Part shown: positions 8,222 to 17,203 of the stretch, in pieces
How positions within the stretch are numbered: position 1 is the first letter of the stretch
How the letters are laid out: each line of letters begins with the position of its first letter
Assembly (NCBI GenBank): GCA_016932675.1
Contig: JAFGCK010000116.1
Coordinates: forward strand, 1 to 48,236
DNA: 48,236 nt
From: Methanosarcinaceae archaeon
GTDB lineage: Archaea; Halobacteriota; Methanosarcinia; Methanosarcinales; Methanosarcinaceae
Direction of reading: 5' to 3'
Translations under genes and position numbers: made by a program
Notes under the pieces: model-generated
Told to the model about the DNA's origin: nothing
Database searches by the model: none
The model's input: the letters and a program-made list of their open reading frames with translations, nothing else

Positions 8222-8605
8222 GATGATCCGGTCTTCATCAGCCACGCCCCTGAACTCTCACAGGAATTACGCAGGATCCCGGGTCAGCGAACTCAAGTCC
8301 ATATCCTGCCGCAGCCTCTCTCTTTTGCGATACTGGCACAACATGCCATCAACGACATGCCGATACCCTTGCTCCTGTATGCGGAATGCACATAGATGTC
8401 TTCAATGTACAGGCCCTGCTTTCCCATAAAGGAGGAAAAGTTATGAAAGGAAGTGACAGATCCGCGGGTCTTTCCCTGCTTCTGCAATTGCAGCCTCTGC
8501 ATATGATCCTGGACAAATAACGCCACCCAGATACTATCTTCGCTCTCCGTGGTGCTATCGCTGAGACACTCGAAATCAGCGATCACCTTTCACATAGCTG
8601 CCCCG
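8222..8605 (-). pseudogene. Decayed GNAT (spermidine acetyltransferase-like) gene
   Basis: Minus-strand remnant of a second GNAT protein. The longest piece (8586-8293) holds FECLSDSTTESEDSIWVALF and then FHNFSSFMGKQGLYIEDIYV and YRSKGIGMSLM, typical of diamine acetyltransferase-like GNATs. Between those pieces the coding frame slips: the neighbouring frame reads SYAEAAIAEAGKDPRICHF, so at least two compensating shifts exist near 8440-8510. After GCGRIW the frame is lost again and the C-terminus is only recognisable as fragments (RDPA, EFRGVADEDRIIGG) with stops. The N-terminal first strand is missing behind an in-frame TGA. With this many lesions it is a true pseudogene rather than a sequencing slip. 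Confidence 0.75.
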
Positions 8606-8739
8606 AATCCCTGTATATGGTATATTGGCCCTGGACCCGGGTCACTGCGGGATTTAAAGCAATATTATTAAAGCATTGGCAGGTTTATTGCTAGTGGAGT
8701 ATAATAGAAAAAAGAGAGGAAAACGAGAAAGGTTAAAAT

Positions 8740-8934
8740 ATGGAACTGGTCATGCGATCTCTACTTAGCTTTATAGCTTCTATCCTGATGACAATACTCG
8801 TGACAGAAGCACTGGCAGACAGGATATTCTTTTCACTTTTTGTTGGCATTCCGGCGGGGATCCTTACCTTTATTGCCACATTTGTCTTCCTCGGTCTCAA
8901 AAAGGACATGCAGAATGAAAAGCCAGACAAATGA
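8740..8934 (+). CDS. Small two-helix membrane protein
   Basis: 64 aa with two hydrophobic segments (LLSFIASILMTILVTEAL and FFSLFVGIPAGILTFIATFVFLGL) and a charged C-terminal tail (KKDMQNEKPDK). Family not recognised. ATG at 8740 follows an A/G-rich leader with AGAGAGGAAAACGAGAAAGG some 20-40 nt upstream, and a TATA-like GATTTAAAG near 8652. It lies 49 nt before the DUF1638 gene on the same strand and may be cotranscribed with it. Confidence 0.6.
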   Translation: MELVMRSLLSFIASILMTILVTEALADRIFFSLFVGIPAGILTFIATFVFLGLKKDMQNEKPDK

Positions 8935-8983
8935 GAAAGTATGCCGGCTGGTCAGGAAGACCTGAACGACACATGGTGATCAC

Positions 8984-9781
8984 ATGCCCGTAATGACAAT
9001 ACTATCGTGTAAGATATTGCAGGACGAGATAATCCACCTGATCGAAAATGACCCGTCCATAGATGAACTCACAGTTGTCAGGAACAATGAAGAGCATGAA
9101 TTCCTTGCGAAGCTGGATAAGCTGGGCCTGGACTACGACCTTAGTCCCCTGAATGAAATCCCACCTGCCTGTGTAAGAGAGGACAGCGGAAGATACACTG
9201 TCATTGTTTACCTTGTAGAGCTTGGCCTGCATGAATTACCTAAAAAGCTACGTGAAGAGGTCTACAGGGTCCTGAGGGAGATTTCTCCCTATTCAGACGG
9301 AATTCTCCTTTTTTACGGTCTTTGCGGCAACGTGCTTGATAAGGTTGAAGAAGACTTCAGGGGCCAGGAATCTACATGTCCGGTAAGGATTCTGAGGGAT
9401 GATAAGCGGATTGTGGATGACTGCGTGGGTGCAACCCTGGGGGGCTGTGACGAATACCTAAAGGTACTTAAAAGGTTCAGTGATAAGGGCACTTTCCTTT
9501 TCACACCCATGTATGCCCACTCATGGAAAGAGATCATGCGCGTGGATCCTGTAAAGCCTGAAAAGACATTCAGGATGATCAGAAAGATGAATGAGATCAC
9601 CGGCTACAAAAGGGTGGCAATGGTGCACACCGGACTGGACTATACTCCAGAATTCGATAAGAACGTGGAAGAATTCGCTGAGATATTCGATTTTGAGATA
9701 CTTGAGATCGAAGGCAACCAGCAGATCTTCTCTAAATGCTACAGTTCCCTGAAAAAAGAGATGGGTCTGACCGGTCTTTGA
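8984..9781 (+). CDS. DUF1638 domain protein
   Basis: 265-aa soluble protein recognised as DUF1638 from ILSCKILQDEI at the N-terminus, the central LLFYGLCGNVLDKV and the pattern RILRDDKRIVDDCVGATLGG. Conserved Cys residues (in SCKIL, GLCGN, DDCVG and GGCDEY) could bind a metal or cofactor. In methylotrophic methanogens such proteins are often encoded near corrinoid methyltransferase genes, though none is present here. The biochemical role is not established. The final segment QQIFSKCYSSLKKEM includes another conserved-looking Cys. Confidence 0.75.
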   Translation: MPVMTILSCKILQDEIIHLIENDPSIDELTVVRNNEEHEFLAKLDKLGLDYDLSPLNEIPPACVREDSGRYTVIVYLVELGLHELPKKLREEVYRVLREISPYSDGILLFYGLCGNVLDKVEEDFRGQESTCPVRILRDDKRIVDDCVGATLGGCDEYLKVLKRFSDKGTFLFTPMYAHSWKEIMRVDPVKPEKTFRMIRKMNEITGYKRVAMVHTGLDYTPEFDKNVEEFAEIFDFEILEIEGNQQIFSKCYSSLKKEMGLTGL

Positions 9782-9880
9782 GCCGGGCGTGATCATCCTC
9801 GCATTCCGGAGCATTCAGAAAGATATATACGTCATCGCTGACAGAATTAACAATATCTGTACAACACAACATATAACTAC

Positions 9881-10498
9881 ATGTCAGGGACAAGAGGCAG
9901 GATATTCTTTGTTTTATTGATCGTGGCTTTAGTATATGCAGGCATATCCTGGGATCCGCCACAGGTAGTTCCTGCCGGTTCAACTGGGGATATTATGAGA
10001 TCAAGAGAAGAATTACTTAGTGAGGGAAACGAAATTGCAACATTTGCAGCCGGCTGTTTCTGGGGAGTTGAAGCAACCTTCAGAAAGGTGAAGGGAGTTA
10101 AATATACGCAGGCAGGGTACACAGGAGGAGACTTTGAGAATCCCACCTACAGGGATGTCTGTAGCGGCAGGACCGGACATGCTGAAGCCGTAGAAGTGAT
10201 ATTTGACCCTGAAATTGTGTCCTACGATAAGCTCCTGGAGCTCTTCTGGGCCATGCACGACCCTACAACACCCAACCGGCAGGGACCTGACATAGGGAGC
10301 CAGTACAGGTCAGCGATATTTTACCATAACGAGGAACAGAAAAAAGCTGCACTGGCATCAAAGGAAAAACTCCGGAGCAGTGGGAAGCATAAGGCTGATA
10401 TCGTTACTGAGATCGTTCCTGCAGGCACGTTCTATCGTGCAGAGGAATACCACCAGCAGTATTTTGAGAAGAACGGCAGGGGAGGATACAGTATCTGA
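9881..10498 (+). CDS. msrA: Peptide methionine sulfoxide reductase with N-terminal membrane anchor
   Basis: Reduces methionine-S-sulfoxide in proteins. Catalytic motif GCFWG is at residues 58-62 (Cys59), followed by the family features [34 protein letters not shown] and EEYHQQYF, so the catalytic domain is complete. The 205-aa reading carries an extra 45 residues: [19 protein letters not shown] looks like a signal anchor, followed by a Pro/Gly-rich linker. This would place the enzyme outside the membrane. An internal ATG at 9995 (MRSREELL) would give a cytoplasmic protein of usual length. AAAGATATATACG near 9820-9832 is a plausible TATA box about 50 nt upstream of 9881, favouring the long form. 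Confidence 0.9.
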   Translation: MSGTRGRIFFVLLIVALVYAGISWDPPQVVPAGSTGDIMRSREELLSEGNEIATFAAGCFWGVEATFRKVKGVKYTQAGYTGGDFENPTYRDVCSGRTGHAEAVEVIFDPEIVSYDKLLELFWAMHDPTTPNRQGPDIGSQYRSAIFYHNEEQKKAALASKEKLRSSGKHKADIVTEIVPAGTFYRAEEYHQQYFEKNGRGGYSI

Positions 10499-10601
10499 AC
10501 TTCCAGGGACAGAGTATCTCAGTCAATACGTTTAAGGGTATGGAATACAAGATACTGCTACAATAAACAGGATAAACGGATATCTGTTAGTTGGTGAGGA
10601 T

Positions 10602-10844
10602 ATGCAGGAATTCACACTTGAAGAAGTTGCAAAATTCAATGGAAGAGATGGACAGAAAGCTTACGTGGTCTACTCAGGTAAGGTCTATGACGTAACAGAC
10701 AGCGATTTCTGGGACGAAGGGGAGCACATGGGACTTCACAAAGCAGGAGTTGACCTCACTGAAAGTCTTGATATGGAAGCACCTCACGAAACAGAAGCCC
10801 TGGAAGATTACCCTGTCGTAGGCATCATTAAGGATAAGGAATAG
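10602..10844 (+). CDS. Cytochrome b5-like heme/steroid-binding domain protein
   Basis: 80-aa single-domain protein of the predicted heme/steroid-binding cytochrome b5-like family. It has FTLEEVAKFNG, the strand segment AYVVYSGKVYDVTDS, then GEHMGLHKAGVDLT with a candidate axial His, and APHETEAL with the second. RBS GGTGAGG ends just before the ATG. The stop is TAG at 10842-10844. If that codon were read through, as with pyrrolysine in methylotrophic methanogens, the frame continues 37 codons to TAA at 10956 and encodes a hydrophobic segment (AFMISAFWLLLFYLSIYLF). It lies 103 nt behind msrA, possibly cotranscribed. Confidence 0.85.
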   Translation: MQEFTLEEVAKFNGRDGQKAYVVYSGKVYDVTDSDFWDEGEHMGLHKAGVDLTESLDMEAPHETEALEDYPVVGIIKDKE

Positions 10845-11174
10845 CTGCAGCGGATCGAAGGACCTCTGCCAGCTTTCATGATATCGGCTTTCTGGCTCCT
10901 ATTATTTTATCTATCTATCTATCTGTTTACCTATCCATCTGTCTTGTTGTCGCTTTAAGGAAGAAAACCTAACAGGCTGATTTTCAATCCTGATCGATGA
11001 TCTTCCAGCTGCAGACCTTAATGCTCCCACCAACGGGACCTAAAAGGTCATAGCCACCTGAAAAGTAACCGGATTGCCGCATATGCCCTCTTCTATGAAA
11101 GCCTCTTCTATGAAAGAGGAGCTAGGTTTATCTAATATAGACTTGTATAGCATGCATCGGACAGGTGATCTTTT
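10845..11174. other. Intergenic region with tetranucleotide and 15-bp tandem repeats
   Basis: No independent gene is seen. The region starts with the possible read-through extension of the cytochrome b5 gene (to 10958), which includes a TATC-type repeat (about 10908-10924, decaying to 10940). It ends with a perfect 15-bp tandem repeat at 11087-11116 and GGTGATC at 11164-11170, the ribosome binding site of ribL. Confidence 0.6.
11087..11116. repeat. Perfect 15-bp tandem duplication
   Basis: CCTCTTCTATGAAAG occurs twice head to tail (11087-11101 and 11102-11116), upstream of ribL. Confidence 0.9.
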
Positions 11175-11648
11175 TTGGTAAGGATACTTGCAACAGGAAC
11201 TTTCGATCTGCTTCATCCGGGACATATCTTCTATCTCAGTAAGGCACGCGAACTTGGAGACGAACTGTACGTCATCGTTGCCAGAGCGTCAATGATCAGG
11301 CACAAGCCAAAGCCTGTAATTCCTGACGGTCAGAGATTGAAGATGGTCAATTCACTGGCAGTAGTGGATAAAGCTGTTCTCGGAAGCGAATCCGACATCT
11401 TCGAGCCCATAAGGGAGATAGAGCCCGACATAATTGCACTGGGATTTGACCAGATGTTTGATACCCAGCAGCTTGAAAAAGAGCTCAGAGAGCGCGGGTT
11501 GCCTGCCAGGGTGGTGCGGGTCACGGGATCAAGTAAATGCCCTCTGTGCAGCACCGGAAAAATAATAAAAAAAATAATTGAGCGCTGTAATGAAAGAAAT
11601 GCAGACAGAAATAGAGAACAGGTCAGCTCAATGCAGACTCGATCCTAG
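11175..11648 (+). CDS. ribL: FAD synthase (archaeal FMN adenylyltransferase)
   Basis: Adenylates FMN to FAD. The 157-aa nucleotidyltransferase has GTFDLLHPGHIFYL with HPGH at 14-17, and the C-terminal CPLC pair (Cys122, Cys125) characteristic of archaeal RibL. The start is TTG at 11175, supported by GGTGATC at 11164-11170 and by conservation of MVRILATGTFD. It is convergent with the aminotransferase gene, and their 3' ends overlap by 26 nt. It sits next to ribC and ribH on the opposite strand, so most of the late flavin pathway is grouped here. The stop codon is TAG. Confidence 0.9.
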   Translation: MVRILATGTFDLLHPGHIFYLSKARELGDELYVIVARASMIRHKPKPVIPDGQRLKMVNSLAVVDKAVLGSESDIFEPIREIEPDIIALGFDQMFDTQQLEKELRERGLPARVVRVTGSSKCPLCSTGKIIKKIIERCNERNADRNREQVSSMQTRS

Positions 11649-12765
11649 AAAGTCCTTCCTTTATGTTTTCCTGTGAGGTCGCATAGGATATCCTTATGAA
11701 ATCCCTGCCGCTTTCACCAAAAGCGGATCCGGGTGTCACTGCAACGTGCGCATCTACAAGTAGCTTTTCTGAGACAGTGTCCCCATCACCAAACTCGCTC
11801 ACATCTGCAAAGGCATAAAAAGCACCGCCAGGTGTCTTGCATTTTAGACCGATATCATTAAGGCCTTTGACCAGGATGTCACGCCTTGCCCTGAACCTGT
11901 CGACCATCTCAGTTACCGGCTGCTGCGGACCCTGCAAAGCTGCCAGTCCTCCATACTGTACAAAACTGGTTGCACTGCTTACAGAATGGGACTGGAGCTT
12001 GAGCATGCCATTGAATATATCGGGTCTCGCTGCAACGTAACCAAGTCTCCATCCTGTCATGGCGTATGCTTTGGAAAAACCGTTGACGGTTATTGTTCTG
12101 TCCTGCATACCTTCCATGGAACCCAGGCTCATATGTTCCCTGTCATAGATTATCTTTTCGTATATCTCATCGGAGAGTACAAGGATATCATGGTCAATAG
12201 CTATATCTGCGATATTCTTCAGTATGCTCCTGTCATATACTGCACCCGTGGGATTGCCAGGAGTGTTCACAACTATAAGACGGGTCTTGTCAGTAATGAA
12301 TTCCTCCAGATCCAGTGGTTTGAAACTATCAGATGGATCCGTCGGGACCCAAACTGTATCAGCACCTGCAAATTTGATCACAGAGTCATAGGAAACCCAT
12401 GCCGGGTCAAAAAGGATAGCCTCATCACCATCATCAAGAACGGTCAGCATGATCTCAAAAATAGCCTGTTTCGCTCCCGGCGTTACGAGCACATTTGAAG
12501 CATTTACATCAAGCTGGTTCTCAGTCCTTAGCTTCTCAGCAATCGCTTCCCGTAGTTGCGGAATTCCCGCAGACGGGGTATAATGGGTCTCACCCATGTA
12601 CAGTGCATCTGCAGCCGCTTCACATATATGTTTTGGAGTATCGAAATCCGGTTCACCCAGACTGAAACTGATGACATCTGCGCCCTGTTGCCTTAAGTTA
12701 GTAGCGATATTTGAAACTTTTATGGTTGCTGATTCTTCCACTCTTTTTAGCCTTGATGATGTCAT
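11623..12765 (-). CDS. Class I/II pyridoxal phosphate aminotransferase (aspartate-type)
   Basis: 380-aa fold-type I aminotransferase of the AspC family, with ISFSLGEPDFDTP near the N-terminus, NTPGNPTGAVY, LSDEIYEKIIYD, the PLP-lysine segment VNGFSKAYAMTGWRLGY and the terminal substrate Arg in RDFIRISYA. It probably transaminates aspartate or an aromatic/branched substrate; specificity cannot be read. I chose ATG at 12765 (MTSSRLKRVEES) over an upstream TTG at 12813, because a TATA box at 12785-12800 would put the transcript start just before 12765. It is the last gene of a minus-strand group with ribH and ribC, but has its own promoter. Confidence 0.92.
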   Translation of the reverse strand: MTSSRLKRVEESATIKVSNIATNLRQQGADVISFSLGEPDFDTPKHICEAAADALYMGETHYTPSAGIPQLREAIAEKLRTENQLDVNASNVLVTPGAKQAIFEIMLTVLDDGDEAILFDPAWVSYDSVIKFAGADTVWVPTDPSDSFKPLDLEEFITDKTRLIVVNTPGNPTGAVYDRSILKNIADIAIDHDILVLSDEIYEKIIYDREHMSLGSMEGMQDRTITVNGFSKAYAMTGWRLGYVAARPDIFNGMLKLQSHSVSSATSFVQYGGLAALQGPQQPVTEMVDRFRARRDILVKGLNDIGLKCKTPGGAFYAFADVSEFGDGDTVSEKLLVDAHVAVTPGSAFGESGRDFIRISYATSQENIKEGLSRIESALS

Positions 12766-12784
12766 GAAGTCCCTAAGCAGTCTG

Positions 12785-12800
12785 CTTAATATATAAAGTT
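12785..12800 (-). promoter_or_regulatory. TATA box for the aminotransferase gene
   Basis: On the minus strand, AACTTTATATATTAAG is centred about 28 nt before the ATG at 12765. That predicts a very short or absent leader and decides the start codon. Confidence 0.55.
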
Positions 12801-12809
12801 TTTCATGCG

Positions 12810-13214
12810 TCAAAGACGCTGTACAAGTTTAACAGCCGCTTCCACAGCACGCTTTCCATAGTCAAGTCTTTCGTGAGCTTCCATTCTGGTCATACCCGGT
12901 CCGGCGATACCCAGGGTTACAGGTTTGTTGTACTCAAGCGAAAGGTCGGTTATCTTCCTTGCAGCATGCTGTACCACGATCTCATCGTGTTCTGTGGCAC
13001 CCTCGATCACGATACCGAGGGTGACCACAGCATCTATGTCATTGTTCTCGCATAGTTTCTTGATGGCCAGAGGCATGTCATAGACCCCCGGAACCAATAT
13101 CTTCTCTACAACCTCTGCTCCGAGGAACTTTGCATGTTCCTCGCCCAGTATTTCCATCTGGTAGGTGAGGTCCCTGTTGAATTCGGCTATCACAAATCCC
13201 AGTTTGATGCTCAT
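12810..13214 (-). CDS. ribH: 6,7-dimethyl-8-ribityllumazine synthase
   Basis: Condenses the pyrimidine intermediate with 3,4-dihydroxy-2-butanone 4-phosphate to give lumazine, the penultimate riboflavin step. 134 aa from ATG at 13214 ([13 protein letters not shown]). Family signatures are [32 protein letters not shown] with the catalytic-site His in the TEHDE segment, and [12 protein letters not shown]. An upstream GTG at 13223 is part of the AGTGATC ribosome binding site and was not chosen. It lies 42 nt behind ribC. Confidence 0.93.
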   Translation of the reverse strand: MSIKLGFVIAEFNRDLTYQMEILGEEHAKFLGAEVVEKILVPGVYDMPLAIKKLCENNDIDAVVTLGIVIEGATEHDEIVVQHAARKITDLSLEYNKPVTLGIAGPGMTRMEAHERLDYGKRAVEAAVKLVQRL

Positions 13215-13256
13215 GTTGATCACTTTTATATTTGACAGATTAAACCTTTACAGATC

Positions 13257-13736
<480 letters not shown>

Positions 13737-14888
13737 TCAAAGCAGGGCATCCAGCACCTCACTGGCAGCTTCAACACCCGCTCCAATATCTGATACTATG
13801 TTTCTCTTTTTAAGGACTACCTCGAGTTCCTGTATTGTCAGCATTATATCCTTTGGCTGCACGTTACCCATGCTGCCTATCCTGAAGATCCTGCCACTTA
13901 GATGGGCCTGACCGCCGGCAATAGTGATACCCCGTGCCAACATGTCCTTCTTGATATCATTGCCTGAAACACCCTCTGGAGCCTTCATGGCAGTAACTGT
14001 GTTAGAATAATGGCTGTGATCGTCATGAAGCTGGGGGAACATCTCAATACCCATTGCATCGGCTGCTGCACGTATGGCCCTGGCCTCGGTTGCGTGGCGT
14101 TTGATCCTGGTATCCATACCCTCTTCCTTTACGATGTGAAGTGCTTCCTGCAGGCCGAAAAAAAGAGGGACTGCGGGAGTATAGGGTGTCTGTGACTTCG
14201 CGTCGCTTTTCCTGTATGCCCTGAGGTCAAGGTAGTATGGGAGATTGTCCTTCTCTTCCATTGCCTCAAAAGCACGTTCGCTGACCGAGATCATAGAAAG
14301 GCCCGGTGGTGCAGCAAGACATTTCTGAGAACCAACAAAAGCAATATCAACACCCCATTCATCGGTCATGACAGTATCCCCGCCAAGGGTGGTCACACCG
14401 TCCATAATAAAGAGAGCATCATATTTCCTTGCAAGCTTGCCGACCTCTTTGGCCGGGTTCTGTATTCCCGTAGATGTTTCGTTGTGCACAAGAGTGATGG
14501 CCCTGGCACCTTCTTCAAGTTTGCTTTCAACCTCAGCGAGATCGAAAGAGTGACCCCATTCGTTCTCCAGAGGGTTCACTTTTCCATACCTTGCAATGAT
14601 ATCCTTGAACCTCTCCCCGAACTTACCGTTCTCAAGAGCGACAACGGTGTCTTCCGGACCGATCGTGCAGCCGACTGCCGCTTCCATTGCGGCGGTACCT
14701 GAGCCGCTTAAGATGAATATATCGTTCTTTGTCTGGAAAACCTCAGCGAGGATCTCGCAGCAATCATCATACACTGCCGCAAATTCTGCTCCCCTGTGGT
14801 TGATCATAGGCCTGGACATCGCCCGGAGGACCCGGGGTGCCACGGGAACCGGTCCTGGCATCATAAGAAGCGTATCTTCGATTTCCAT
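13737..14888 (-). CDS. Class V aminotransferase (serine-pyruvate/alanine-glyoxylate type)
   Basis: 383-aa PLP enzyme. The N-terminus MMPGPVPVAPRVLRAMSRP is typical of alanine-glyoxylate and serine-pyruvate aminotransferases. ILSGSGTAAMEAAV binds the PLP phosphate, FIMDGVTTLGG holds the PLP-contacting Asp, and GSQKCLAAPPG holds the Schiff-base Lys. RIFRIGSMGN near the C-terminus holds the carboxylate-binding Arg. ATG at 14888 is preceded by AGGAGA. It leads the ribC-ribH operon. Methanogen homologues have been linked to several amino acid transaminations, and why one is coupled to flavin synthesis is not evident. Confidence 0.9.
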   Translation of the reverse strand: MEIEDTLLMMPGPVPVAPRVLRAMSRPMINHRGAEFAAVYDDCCEILAEVFQTKNDIFILSGSGTAAMEAAVGCTIGPEDTVVALENGKFGERFKDIIARYGKVNPLENEWGHSFDLAEVESKLEEGARAITLVHNETSTGIQNPAKEVGKLARKYDALFIMDGVTTLGGDTVMTDEWGVDIAFVGSQKCLAAPPGLSMISVSERAFEAMEEKDNLPYYLDLRAYRKSDAKSQTPYTPAVPLFFGLQEALHIVKEEGMDTRIKRHATEARAIRAAADAMGIEMFPQLHDDHSHYSNTVTAMKAPEGVSGNDIKKDMLARGITIAGGQAHLSGRIFRIGSMGNVQPKDIMLTIQELEVVLKKRNIVSDIGAGVEAASEVLDALL

Positions 14889-15182
14889 GTAAATCTCCTG
14901 ATAATCATTGACGTATGTGAATGGCAGAATCTCTCATAATTAAATCTTTGGCGACTGAACGGACAGGGAACATGAAATGTGTTCCCGGCCATTTCAACAT
15001 TCGCTTTTCGTGCCTGATATGTAGCATTATTATTTAAAGGTATTAGGAAGCTTTGATCTAGTTACAGGTTCAGGTCGTAGGATACCAGTTCCTGCTCAAA
15101 GCCTGATACATGCGGAATTATCAGGGCATTGATATCCTGCATGGTGAGTTTCAGATCAACGGTTCCCGGGTCCCACGCCGAC

Positions 15183-15764
15183 CTATTCACTCAGCAACTT
15201 CATCACATCGTGCTTTGTCACAACGCCCACGACCCTGCCCATTTCAAGTACAAGGACAGCGGGGTTTCTTTCCAGCATGTGGGAAACCATTTTTATATCT
15301 GCTTTGGGAGAAACGGTAGGGAAGGGATCACCCATCATTTCTCTTATAAGCATTTGTGACACTGCGCTTTTTTTCCTGTCTGCCAGAGACCTTACTATCA
15401 TTTCCTCGGAGATGCTTCCCACCGGCACACCCATTGATATCACCGGTATCTGGGATATATTATGCCTTTCCATGATCTGCACGGCTACTTCGACGTGTTC
15501 TTCCGGCCTTGCGGAAATTACAGCAGTGTTCATAATAGTGCCTATCTGGATATCTTCCTTCTCAACCTCTTCGAACACATCGATGATCTTCTTCAAAGTA
15601 GATAGCCGGGGATCAACATCACCGGACTCTATTCTGGCTATCAGAGGCTGACTGACACCTGCACGCTTTGCAAGATCGCTCTGGGTGAGCCCGAGTTCCG
15701 TTCTCTTATCTTTCAGTTCCTCTGGAGTTGGAAGTTGCACATTATTACTGATGGTAATTATCAT
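15183..15764 (-). CDS. HTH-XRE/CBS-domain transcriptional regulator
   Basis: 193 aa. An N-terminal Cro/XRE helix-turn-helix (LPTPEELKDKRTELGLTQSD, then GVSQPLIARIESG) is followed by two CBS repeats (about 75-130 and 140-190). Such archaeal fusions sense an adenosyl ligand and control transcription, but the target is unknown. ATG at 15764 (MIITISNNVQL) was chosen because homology begins there. A longer open frame upstream to 16109 runs through repeat-like noncoding DNA and has no family similarity. The neighbours (class V aminotransferase and Ca2+ exchanger) do not reveal its regulon. Confidence 0.88.
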   Translation of the reverse strand: MIITISNNVQLPTPEELKDKRTELGLTQSDLAKRAGVSQPLIARIESGDVDPRLSTLKKIIDVFEEVEKEDIQIGTIMNTAVISARPEEHVEVAVQIMERHNISQIPVISMGVPVGSISEEMIVRSLADRKKSAVSQMLIREMMGDPFPTVSPKADIKMVSHMLERNPAVLVLEMGRVVGVVTKHDVMKLLSE

Positions 15765-15912
15765 ATTTAAGGCATACCTTCTCCAAAAACCTGTGAATGA
15801 GGCAATCCGATCAGCTCCTGAAATTCCTTTACCATTCGGACAGCATTCGATCATACCCAGGCCAGTATTAATTGGATCTATAAGTGCCATTGGTGGATCT
15901 ATTTCAAAGGAT

Positions 15913-16020
15913 TCCAGACATGGATAAACTCCGATTAACACAGATCCACGGTAATACCGGAATCTGAAAACATCAAAAGGCAGGATCTGTGTATATCCGT
16001 GTCCATGACAGAGATCTGGA
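15913..16020. repeat. Imperfect inverted-repeat element, copy 1
   Basis: The stretch opens with TCCAGACATGG and closes with CCATGACAGAGATCTGGA. Inside, GATTAACACAGATCC pairs with GGATCTGTGTATATCC, giving a long imperfect hairpin. It is related to the element at 17204-17301. It fills most of the 316-nt gap 15765-16080, which otherwise holds only the promoter of the regulator. Confidence 0.6.
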
Positions 16021-16080
16021 ATACCACAGCATCCAATGAAAAAGAACAGGCCTTTAAACTGAAATACTGACTGGAAAAGT

Positions 16081-17049
16081 TCATCTGAAATAGATAAAAA
16101 GACCTGCAATATAGGCTGCGTAACTCATAAGTATCACAGACCCCTCCCATTTTTCCAGCTTCCTGCCTGTGATCCCGAAGATCACCAGAATGATTATGAT
16201 AAAGAGCATTGCAGGGAAATCGTACACCATTGATTGCTCAAGGATGTCAAGCGTCCTTATCTGTGATGAGGCGCCCAGGATAAGAGTGATATCCATTATA
16301 TTCGCACCCAGTATATTACCAATGGAAATATCCTGGTGTCCCTTCAGGGTCGATGAGATCGCTGTTATGATTTCCGGAAGGGAGGTCCCCAGAGCCACAA
16401 GTGTAAGGCCGATAAGCATTTCAGGCACTCCGAGCCACTCCGCAAGGTCGATGCCCGAATCAACAAGAATGCGGCTGCCTGCTACGACCATGCTGGCACC
16501 CGCGATGAAAAGCATTATCTCTTTTTTCATGTACTTTGCAGGAGTCCTGACAAAACTGCCATCGGAATCACTGAAGATAGTGCGCTGGAGTTTGTAGTTA
16601 TAATACATGAAAGCAACAAATACAGCCAGCAGAAGAAGGCCATCAAAAGAACTAAGCTGGCGGTCGATTGTTGTAATGACCAGCAAAATACCTGAAAGGA
16701 TCATAAAAGAGCCTTTGCGTACAAAACTGTGTCTTTCAACAGGAATGGCATTGATCACAATAACAAGCCCCAGGGCAAGACCAATGTTGCATATCACAGA
16801 ACCCACAGCATTGCCCACGGAAAGGTCCGTATGGCCAATGTATGCTGCCGTAACAGAAACAGCGAACTCTGGCGACGTGGTGGCAAAGCTCACGATGGTG
16901 GCACCTATGATGATCTTTGGTATGCCACTCTTCTCGGATATGGTCACCGCAGACTCAACGAACCAGTCAGAACCTTTGGTGATCATTGCAAGGCCTATGA
17001 TGATCAATGCAATTGTTCCCATTACCATGGACTGCCTATACTGCACCAT
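16081..17049 (-). CDS. Calcium/sodium antiporter (CaCA family)
   Basis: 322-aa inner membrane exchanger with ten or so helices and the two inverted alpha repeats of the family: GATIVSFATTSPEFAVSV with VGNAVGSVICNIGLALG, and GLTLVALGTSLPEIITAI with IGNILGANIMDITLILG. The Glu in each TSPE/TSLPE motif binds Ca2+. It probably extrudes Ca2+ in exchange for Na+. The ATG at 17049 lies only a few bases downstream of TTTAAATG, so if that is the TATA box the true start may be the ATG at 17028 (MVMGTIALI). Hairpin elements of one repeat family lie on both sides of the gene. Confidence 0.92.
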   Translation of the reverse strand: MVQYRQSMVMGTIALIIIGLAMITKGSDWFVESAVTISEKSGIPKIIIGATIVSFATTSPEFAVSVTAAYIGHTDLSVGNAVGSVICNIGLALGLVIVINAIPVERHSFVRKGSFMILSGILLVITTIDRQLSSFDGLLLLAVFVAFMYYNYKLQRTIFSDSDGSFVRTPAKYMKKEIMLFIAGASMVVAGSRILVDSGIDLAEWLGVPEMLIGLTLVALGTSLPEIITAISSTLKGHQDISIGNILGANIMDITLILGASSQIRTLDILEQSMVYDFPAMLFIIIILVIFGITGRKLEKWEGSVILMSYAAYIAGLFIYFR

Positions 17050-17203
17050 TGCATTTAAAGATTGGAGTTAGTGTGGGTTACAGCAGGAGATCATCAGGTT
17101 GGCTTCAGAAACCCCCTCCCAACCGGACAGTATCCGTTCATACTTAACCGGTAAATTTCCGGATTGAGCTGTCCCCTGAGAATATCAGCTCAGGAATATT
17201 TCA

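Noticed and set aside
10906-10945. CRISPR-like or functional repeat array
   Set aside because: It is a short decaying TATC microsatellite with no spacers.
15765-16109. N-terminal extension of the HTH-CBS regulator frame
   Set aside because: The open frame runs through an inverted-repeat element, shows no protein-like similarity, and the family N-terminus begins at 15764.
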